From Croceicoccus sp. (GTDB lineage: Bacteria > Pseudomonadota > Alphaproteobacteria > Sphingomonadales > Sphingomonadaceae): a stretch of DNA of 10,505 bases. Position 1 is the stretch's first letter, and each line of letters begins with the position of its first letter. Both the position numbers and the translations under genes were made by a program. Below, piece after piece: positions 5,083 through 10,505 of this stretch. The DNA is taken from assembly GCA_029936705.1 (NCBI GenBank), contig JAPYSD010000072.1:1-10505 (forward strand), given 5' to 3'. Under the pieces are notes generated by a model. That model was not told where the DNA came from. It searched no databases and saw only the letters and a list, made by a program, of their open reading frames with translations.

Positions 5083-7509
5083 ATGACGGAAAAACGCATA
5101 GCCTGGTTTGAGTCCCTGAACGTGGGCGACGTTCCCATCGTCGGCGGCAAGAACGCCTCGCTTGGCGAGATGGTACGCACACTCGAGGAAAAGGGCGTGC
5201 GTGTGCCGGGCGGCTTCGCGACGACCGCCGCGGCCTTTCGTGAATATGTGGCTGCCAACCAAATCGAGCCGGATCTGCGTGCCAGCATTGCGGCATTGCA
5301 AAGCGAAAAGGCCTCGTTGCATGAAACGGGTGAAACAATCCGCCGGCATTTTCTCGACGGAGAATTCCCGGAGGCGATCGCCACAGAAATCCGGGACGCA
5401 TATCGCGAGCTTTCCCGCCGCAGCGGCCAGGACGAGATCAGTGTTGCTGTGCGCTCTAGCGCAACTGCTGAAGACTTGCCCCAGGCGAGCTTCGCCGGTC
5501 AGCAGGAAACCTTTCTCAATGTGCGCGGTGAGCGCGCGCTGCTCGACGCCTGCCGGCGGTGCTACGCCTCGCTGTTTACCGACCGGGCGATCAGCTACCG
5601 TGAAACCCAGGGGTTCGATCATCTGGAAGTCGCGCTGTCGATCGGCGTCCAGCGGATGGTACGCTCCGACCTGGCAGGCTCGGGAGTCATGTTTTCGATC
5701 GATACGGAAACCGGATTTCCCGGCGTCGCCGTGATCAGCGCCGCATGGGGTCTCGGCGAAACCGTCGTGCAGGGCGCGGTCGATCCCGACAAATATCTGG
5801 TCTTCAAGCCATTGCTCGACGACCGGCGCTACACCCCGATCATCGAGAAGACGCTCGGCGCCAAAGAGACCAAGATGATCTACGCGACCGGCGGAAGTGA
5901 GCGCACCACGACAGTTGCAACCACCCAGAAGGAGCGCCAGGCCTTCGTTCTCAGCGAAGCGGAAATTCTGGAGCTCGGCCGCTGGGCCGCAACGATCGAG
6001 GACCACTACGGCCGGCCGATGGACATGGAATGGGCCAAGGACGGAGAGACCGGCGAACTCTACATGGTCCAGGCGCGGCCCGAGACGGTGCAGTCGTCCC
6101 GGCAAACCGGCCAAATCAAGAGCTACCGCCTGAAGACGAAGGGAAAGCCGATCATCACCGGATCGGCGATCGGCGAAGCGATAGCCTCGGGTCAAGTATG
6201 TGCCATTCGCAGCGCCGCCGACATCGACACCTTCCGCGACGGAGCCATCCTCGTGACCGGGATGACGGACCCCGACTGGGTCCCGATCATGAAGAAGGCC
6301 GCCGGAATCATCACCGATCATGGCGGCACGACCAGCCACGCCGCCATCGTCAGCCGCGAACTGGGAGTGCCCGCCATCGTCGGCACGGCCCACGGCACCG
6401 AACTGCTGCTTGACGGGCAGGAAATCACCCTTTCCTGCGCTGAAGGTGATCGGGGCGTTGTATACGAAGGCACCCTGGAATTCGAGTCATCGCAGGTGGA
6501 TGTTTCCGACCTGCCCGAAACCCGAACCGCGATGATGGTGAACATCGCCAGCCCTGCCGCCGCCTTCCGCTGGTGGCGCCTGCCTGCGCGAGGAGTTGGC
6601 CTTGCGCGGATGGAGTTCATCATCAACAATCTGATCAAGATCCATCCGATGGCGCTGATCCATCCCGACCGCGTGGCCGATCCAGCGGCGCGGCGAGAGA
6701 TCCGCCAGCGCACGCGCGGCTACGATGACCCAGTGGACTTCTTCGTCGAGACGCTCGCGCTGGGAATCGCCAAGCTCGCAGCACCCTACCACCCGCACCC
6801 CGTGATCGTGCGCTTGAGCGACTTCAAATCCAATGAATATGCCCACCTCCTCGGCGGCAGCGTTTTCGAACCGGAAGAGGAGAATCCGATGCTCGGATGG
6901 CGCGGTGCTTCGCGCTACTACGACGAGCGCTATCGCGAGGGTTTTGCCCTGGAATGCCGAGCGCTGAAGACGGTGCGCGAAAGGATCGGTCTCGAGAACG
7001 TGATCGTCATGGTTCCATTCTGCCGCACGCCCGAGGAGGCTGATCGCGTGCTCGCCGTGATGAAAGAGAACGAACTCGAGCGGGGCCGGCACGGCCTCGA
7101 AATCTACATGATGTGCGAGATTCCCGCCAACGTCTTCCTTGCCGAAGAGTTCGCGCAGCGCTTCGACGGATTTTCGATTGGTTCCAATGACCTCACGCAG
7201 CTCGTGCTCGGGGTCGATCGGGACTCGGGCGATCTCGCCCCCCTGTTCGATGAGCGCAATAAAGCGGTAAAGCGTGCGATTCGCGAAGCCATCGTCCAGG
7301 CGCACGCCGCCGGCATCAAGATCGGGATCTGCGGCCAGGCCCCCAGCAACTATCCCGAATACGCCGCTTTTCTGGTTGAAGAAGGCATCGATTCGATCTC
7401 GCTCAACCCCGACAGCTTTGTCTCTACGCTTCGCAACGTTGCCCAAGTCGAGCAGAGTCTGAAGACCGCGCCAGCGCGAACAACCTCCGAGCCGGATGCT
7501 TCTCGATGA
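5083..7509 (+). CDS. ppsA: phosphoenolpyruvate synthase
   Basis: PEP synthase (pyruvate, water dikinase) converts pyruvate, ATP and water to PEP, AMP and phosphate, the entry to gluconeogenesis from pyruvate or lactate. The 808 residues have the standard order. The N-terminal ATP-grasp/pyruvate-phosphate dikinase domain (about 10-345) has VGGKNASLGEM, VAVRSSATAEDLPQASFAGQ and AWGLGETVVQG. The mobile phosphohistidine domain (about 370-460) has DHGGTTSHAAIVSRE, with catalytic His419 and the regulatory-type Thr417. The C-terminal PEP-binding barrel (about 480-780) has GLARMEFI, SNEYAHLLGG, GSNDLTQLVLGVDRDS and the catalytic Cys750 in GICGQAPSNYPE. The C-terminal 20 residues are extra and low-complexity. 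The usual partner PpsR (regulatory kinase/phosphatase) is not visible. The stop overlaps the next gene's start (ATGA), so the two are translationally coupled. Confidence 0.96.
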   Translation: MTEKRIAWFESLNVGDVPIVGGKNASLGEMVRTLEEKGVRVPGGFATTAAAFREYVAANQIEPDLRASIAALQSEKASLHETGETIRRHFLDGEFPEAIATEIRDAYRELSRRSGQDEISVAVRSSATAEDLPQASFAGQQETFLNVRGERALLDACRRCYASLFTDRAISYRETQGFDHLEVALSIGVQRMVRSDLAGSGVMFSIDTETGFPGVAVISAAWGLGETVVQGAVDPDKYLVFKPLLDDRRYTPIIEKTLGAKETKMIYATGGSERTTTVATTQKERQAFVLSEAEILELGRWAATIEDHYGRPMDMEWAKDGETGELYMVQARPETVQSSRQTGQIKSYRLKTKGKPIITGSAIGEAIASGQVCAIRSAADIDTFRDGAILVTGMTDPDWVPIMKKAAGIITDHGGTTSHAAIVSRELGVPAIVGTAHGTELLLDGQEITLSCAEGDRGVVYEGTLEFESSQVDVSDLPETRTAMMVNIASPAAAFRWWRLPARGVGLARMEFIINNLIKIHPMALIHPDRVADPAARREIRQRTRGYDDPVDFFVETLALGIAKLAAPYHPHPVIVRLSDFKSNEYAHLLGGSVFEPEEENPMLGWRGASRYYDERYREGFALECRALKTVRERIGLENVIVMVPFCRTPEEADRVLAVMKENELERGRHGLEIYMMCEIPANVFLAEEFAQRFDGFSIGSNDLTQLVLGVDRDSGDLAPLFDERNKAVKRAIREAIVQAHAAGIKIGICGQAPSNYPEYAAFLVEEGIDSISLNPDSFVSTLRNVAQVEQSLKTAPARTTSEPDASR

Positions 7510-8513
7510 AGGTCGTCGTGTTCGAGACGGAAGAGTGGGAACACCAGGCGTGTCTGAGGCTTGAACCCGAGCACGAGGTCGAATGCACTCGCCAGCGCCT
7601 CGACCCGCAAACCGCCACCCTCTTCACTTCGGCAGAAGTCGTAAGCACCTTCGTGAACTCACAGCTCGGCGCCGACGTACTGACCCAGTTCCCCCGTCTC
7701 AAGCTGATCGCAACCCGGTCTACCGGATACGATCATATCGATTTGGACTGGTGCAAGGCGCACGGTGTCGCGGTCGCGAACGTACCCGACTATGGCGATT
7801 CGACCGTGGCGGAGCATGCCTTCGCCTTGCTCCTGGCCGTCGCCCGCAATCTGGTCGAGGCGGTGGAGCGCACACGCCGCGGCGACTTCTCGCAAGCCGG
7901 GCTGCGTGGCTTCGAACTGCGTGGCAAAACGCTCGGCGTCATCGGAACTGGTCGTATCGGGCGCCGGGTGACTGAGATCGCGCGCGGTTTTGGGATGAAT
8001 GTCGTGGCCTACGATCTCCATCCGGAAAATGACGCGGCAACACAATTCGGGTTTCGCTATGCCGCTTTAGATGAAGTTCTCGCAGATGCGGACGTAATCA
8101 CACTCCACGTGCCGGCGAACCCGGGAACCGCGAGTCTAATTTCCGACCGCGAGTTCGACCTGATGAAGTCCGGCGCACTCCTGATCAACACTGCGCGTGG
8201 CAACGTTGTCGATGTGCCTGCGCTGGTACGAGCTCTGGCCGATGGCAAGGTTCGGGCGGCGGGACTTGACGTATTGCCACAGGAGCCTCTGGTGCGCGAG
8301 GAGGCGCAAATTTTTCGGGGAGCGTCGAGCGATGGCTACGACCTCAAGGCGCTCGTCGCCAATCACGTCTTGCTGCGGTTCCCGAACGTGATTGTGACGC
8401 CCCATAATGCCTATAATACGCAAAGCGCCGTTCGGCGGATCATCGAAACCACCGTGGAGAATATCGAGGCATTCGGGCGCGGCGAGCCGCGTAATCTGGT
8501 TGGAGAACGGTAA
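7506..8513 (+). CDS. D-isomer-specific 2-hydroxyacid dehydrogenase, D-lactate dehydrogenase-like
   Basis: A 335-residue NAD-dependent dehydrogenase of the D-2-hydroxyacid family, reducing 2-keto acids such as pyruvate to D-2-hydroxy acids such as D-lactate, or the reverse. Visible are the substrate-site segment ATRSTGYDHID (69-79), the motif NVPDYGDSTVAEHAFALLL (92-110) and the Rossmann fingerprint GVIGTGRIGRRV (144-155). Asp170 at the end of the second strand favours NAD over NADP. The catalytic set is Arg231 (NTARGNVVD), Glu260 (LDVLPQEP) and His300 (VTPHNAYNT). Length and the residues TGYDHID and VPDYG resemble D-lactate dehydrogenases (LdhA type) more than phosphoglycerate or formate dehydrogenases, but the exact substrate is not proven. 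The gene overlaps ppsA by four bases, so both should be made together. The pair suggests lactate-pyruvate-PEP conversion. Confidence 0.9.
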   Translation: MKVVVFETEEWEHQACLRLEPEHEVECTRQRLDPQTATLFTSAEVVSTFVNSQLGADVLTQFPRLKLIATRSTGYDHIDLDWCKAHGVAVANVPDYGDSTVAEHAFALLLAVARNLVEAVERTRRGDFSQAGLRGFELRGKTLGVIGTGRIGRRVTEIARGFGMNVVAYDLHPENDAATQFGFRYAALDEVLADADVITLHVPANPGTASLISDREFDLMKSGALLINTARGNVVDVPALVRALADGKVRAAGLDVLPQEPLVREEAQIFRGASSDGYDLKALVANHVLLRFPNVIVTPHNAYNTQSAVRRIIETTVENIEAFGRGEPRNLVGER

Positions 8514-8822
8514 AGTTCACACCTTCTCCAATGCACAGAACCAGCAGCCAAGTCCGCTACGGGCCCTTACTGCGCCCGCTGATCGGCGCCCGGATGGTTT
8601 CGGGCCGGCGAACACCGCCGTCGGAACACCAAACTTTTGCTCGCTTCGGTCATGCCTCGGGACGTAGCGATCACGGCAAAACGCCTATGGCGGCACCAGG
8701 CTCAGGTATCCCTGATCAACCCCCTGCGATGGTGCGCGTTAAGGCATCCGGCATGAACCGCTGCCCCAATGGAGCGATCCACCATTTTTGCCCTTGCCCG
8801 CGTCGTGTTCAGGCAGAGCCCT
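8514..8822. other. convergent intergenic gap with no gene seen
   Basis: These 309 bases lie between the stop of the dehydrogenase (plus) and the stop of the CBS-BON gene (minus). Open frames crossing it look like chance: they extend into flanking genes in wrong frames and show no family. Only weak GC stems are present (for example GGGC/GCCC around 8561-8579) and none has a T-tract, so no clear intrinsic terminator can be named, though both flanking units must end here. Confidence 0.45.
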
Positions 8823-9536
8823 TCAGGCGACCCAGCCATAGGCCCCCCAGGCATAGGGAGGCATTGTCTCGACGCTCAGTTCCAGACCCTTTACGCCCGG
8901 GACATTCTCGGCTGCGACCCGGAGCGCGTCCACTTGACCCTGCGAATCCACAAGGCCCCAAATACGCACGGTCCCGTCTGCGACAATCACGCTGATACCG
9001 TAGGACGGGGCCCAGTCCGCTTGCTCGAGTTCCTTGAGAAGCTGTTCGCGGATTGTCTCGTCTGCGACTGACACGGGGGGAGACGCCATGTCTTTGCCCG
9101 CGGCCAGACCGCGTATAAGATCGGCGCGACTGACGATGCCGACAACTTTGCCCTCGCGCATGACCGGAACACGCTTGATCCTTTGGGTTTCCAGCAGGTG
9201 TGCCACTTCGCTGCTCAGGGAATCCTCCGTGACGGTAACTACTTCGGGCGTCATCACGTCTGCGGCGAAGCGCCCGCGTGCCTTCACATAATCCGCCGCG
9301 CTTGCCCCCTTTTTGGAGAAATGTCTCAACCACCAGGAACCGTGCGGATGGCTACCGTCCTCGGTCCTGCGCAGCAGGTCCCCTTCGCTAACAATACCCC
9401 TGAGCTCGCCGCTGGCATCGATCACCGGCACGGCACTGATATGCCGCTCAAGAAGGAGCCGGGCAACCTCCGGGATCGGTGTCTCCGGCGCAACCGAAAC
9501 GACCGAGGGTGTCATAATGTGCTTCATCTTCATCAT
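8823..9536 (-). CDS. CBS-CBS-BON domain protein
   Basis: A 237-residue soluble protein with two CBS domains and a C-terminal BON domain. CBS1 spans about 7-58 (VMTP-like IMTPSVVSV start, HISAVPVIDASGELRGIVSE). CBS2 spans about 93-145 (DVMTPEVVTVTED, RIKRVPVMREGKVVGIVSRADL). BON spans about 158-225 (VADETIREQLLKEL, ISVIVADGTVRIWGLVDS, VPGVKGLEL). CBS pairs typically bind adenosine nucleotides (AMP, ATP, SAM) as regulatory sensors; BON domains are thought to bind lipids or hydrophobic ligands. No enzyme domain is attached, so it is probably a sensor or adaptor. The first ATG (9536) overlaps the upstream GAPDH stop in ATGA, four bases after GGGAG (9541-9545). The second ATG (9533) has a better seven-base spacing and may be the true start. 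Co-translation with GAPDH suggests a shared role. Confidence 0.9.
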   Translation of the reverse strand: MMKMKHIMTPSVVSVAPETPIPEVARLLLERHISAVPVIDASGELRGIVSEGDLLRRTEDGSHPHGSWWLRHFSKKGASAADYVKARGRFAADVMTPEVVTVTEDSLSSEVAHLLETQRIKRVPVMREGKVVGIVSRADLIRGLAAGKDMASPPVSVADETIREQLLKELEQADWAPSYGISVIVADGTVRIWGLVDSQGQVDALRVAAENVPGVKGLELSVETMPPYAWGAYGWVA

Positions 9537-10505
9537 TGATCTCCCAGAGCTTTGGCGATGGTACCGATTCCAAGCGCGGCATTGGTCCTGGCAATGGACT
9601 CATTCGGATCACGAATTTGCCCGACCAGAGCCCTTATTGCGTCGACCGTTTCAGGAATGACGATCGCCTGGTTATCGACCATGTAGCCGTAGAATAGTTC
9701 ATCCCCTTCCACCTTCAGCATGTCCGACCACAGGGCTACTTCGTAGAGGTTGTCGTGAGGCCGGCCGAGATCGGCCATCAACTCCTTCACAGTGTTTATG
9801 GCCGTCAGTCCATCTGCCATGCGGATGAGCGCGATACGGCTCGACGAACGAAAAGCCTCGAGTACCTCTTCCTTTTCCGCCGGGCGGGTCAGTTGCACCG
9901 CCCAGTAGTGCAGGTGCGCCAGGGTTTCGGGCACCTTTACCGCCATCGTGACGACATCGAGCTCGGGATCGACGCTCTTGGCATCAGGCCCCTGATGGCT
10001 AGGAATTTCGGGTTCCGGAACCAGCGTATTCATGATTCCGCCGAGATGACTCTCCCACGGGTCGGTGGCGCGGCGCAGCAACGTACCCCGGGCCCGGCGG
10101 AGCAGGCCGGCATTTTTCAGCGCGCTCAACGTCCGGACAATCGAGGTCGTGTTGCAGGAGACAACGCGGGTGCTTTCCCGATCGAGCGCGCCCACGTAAC
10201 TCGACTCGGCTACGAACGAATGCCCGGTGACCGTATGCTTCTCGCCGCCCTGAACGATGAATTTGATACCCACCTGCCGGTAGATTTCGACATTCTTGGC
10301 CGCTACGTGCTTCGGCGTGCAATCGACGACCAGGTCGGCTGCTGCGAGCAGATCTGCAAGCGTTCCGCTCACATCGAGTCCGGCTTCACGCATGAGGTCG
10401 GCCTGTTCTTTCGCCGCACCAAATAGCTGATAGCCCTTTTGCGTCACCATGCGTGAGCGCCAGTCGGCGTTGATGTCGGAAACCCCTGCGAGTTCCATAT
10501 CGCCC
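9533..10505 (-). CDS. type II (archaeal-type) glyceraldehyde-3-phosphate dehydrogenase, partial
   Basis: The visible 323 residues match type II GAPDH, the form typical of Archaea and found in some bacteria, which interconverts glyceraldehyde-3-phosphate and 1,3-bisphosphoglycerate with NAD(P). The family sequence is followed almost throughout. Counting from the Met codon at 10498, there is ADLVVDCTPKHVAAKN (54-69), FIVQGGEKHTV (80-90), RVVSCNTTSIVRTL (111-124) with the catalytic Cys115, RRATDPWE (142-149), VPEPEIPSHQGPDAKSV (160-176), the VTMAVKVPETLAHLH core, and the PETVDAIRAL...SIARTNAALGI end. The frame stays open past that Met (Gly-Asp before it) to the window edge, so about 20-30 N-terminal residues with the Rossmann glycine motif lie beyond 10505. 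The common SHHGPD motif reads SHQGPD here. The stop TGA overlaps the start of the CBS-BON gene. It is not related to the usual bacterial GapA. Confidence 0.93.
   Translation of the reverse strand, partial: GDMELAGVSDINADWRSRMVTQKGYQLFGAAKEQADLMREAGLDVSGTLADLLAAADLVVDCTPKHVAAKNVEIYRQVGIKFIVQGGEKHTVTGHSFVAESSYVGALDRESTRVVSCNTTSIVRTLSALKNAGLLRRARGTLLRRATDPWESHLGGIMNTLVPEPEIPSHQGPDAKSVDPELDVVTMAVKVPETLAHLHYWAVQLTRPAEKEEVLEAFRSSSRIALIRMADGLTAINTVKELMADLGRPHDNLYEVALWSDMLKVEGDELFYGYMVDNQAIVIPETVDAIRALVGQIRDPNESIARTNAALGIGTIAKALGDQ
9541..9545 (-). promoter_or_regulatory. ribosome binding site inside the end of GAPDH, for the CBS-BON gene
   Basis: GGGAG on the minus strand lies four bases before the first ATG (9536) and seven before the second (9533) of the CBS-BON gene. 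It sits within the last codons of the GAPDH gene, as expected for translational coupling, and the spacing favours Met2. Confidence 0.5.

Noticed and set aside
4753..6393. 546-codon open frame on the minus strand
   Set aside because: It runs antisense to ppsA, a clear full-length enzyme, and its translation looks like a mirror of GC-rich codons (runs of Asp, Arg, Gly, His) with no domain or ribosome site.
6487..7446. 319-codon minus-strand open frame
   Set aside because: It is antisense to the C-terminal PEP-binding domain of ppsA; no recognisable motif.
8573..8593. Two copies of GCGCCCG as a repeat element or att site
   Set aside because: Seven-base GC-rich repeats are expected by chance in this composition, and no integrase or tRNA is nearby.
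9755..10426. 223-codon plus-strand open frame
   Set aside because: It is antisense to the type II GAPDH, which is well supported along its whole length.

Overview
The window looks like an accessory region, probably a metabolic or stress island, of a proteobacterium, most likely an alphaproteobacterium. GC content appears moderately high, the proteins have a proteobacterial character, and there is an N-ATPase-type gamma subunit and a DUF2933/isoprenylcysteine-methyltransferase pair, both frequent in Alphaproteobacteria. The sequence alone does not fix the genus. I see no rRNA, tRNA, CRISPR array, transposase or intact insertion sequence.

Layout. (1) Positions 1-903 are the end of an alternative F-type ATPase (N-ATPase) operon: the last codons of a gene that overlaps the gamma subunit by ATGA, then the complete gamma subunit. 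(2) Positions 904-1248 are non-coding and hold a striking 9-bp perfect hairpin with a purine-rich loop. (3) A small exported DUF2147 protein lies on the minus strand (1249-1668). (4) After about 300 bases without a convincing gene comes a short plus-strand operon: a DUF2933 membrane protein with a Gly/His/Asp-rich tail and an ICMT-like membrane methyltransferase (1975-2993). (5) The N-terminal quarter of a PPK2 polyphosphate kinase (3035-3226) stops abruptly against the tail of a convergent enolase gene, so it is a broken gene. (6) Enolase (minus, 3295-4572) is divergent from PEP synthase (plus, 5083-7509) across a 510-bp intergenic region. PEP synthase overlaps a D-2-hydroxyacid/D-lactate dehydrogenase gene (7506-8513) by ATGA. 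(7) After a 309-bp convergent gap, a minus-strand pair enters from the right edge: an archaeal-type (type II) glyceraldehyde-3-phosphate dehydrogenase, cut by the window end, overlapping a CBS-CBS-BON protein by ATGA.

How they may work together. D-2-hydroxyacid dehydrogenase (lactate/pyruvate), PEP synthase (pyruvate to PEP), enolase (PEP/2-phosphoglycerate) and type II GAPDH (1,3-bisphosphoglycerate/glyceraldehyde-3-phosphate) are steps of one line, the lower glycolytic/gluconeogenic trunk joined to lactate. They are not in one operon but sit side by side in compact overlapping pairs. They are bordered by an auxiliary ATPase, a PPK2 remnant and a CBS protein whose family binds adenylates. 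I infer a transferable carbon/energy module that links triose-phosphate/lactate metabolism to adenylate or redox state. Phosphoglycerate kinase and mutase are not in the window. The module idea is inference; the individual protein families are well supported.
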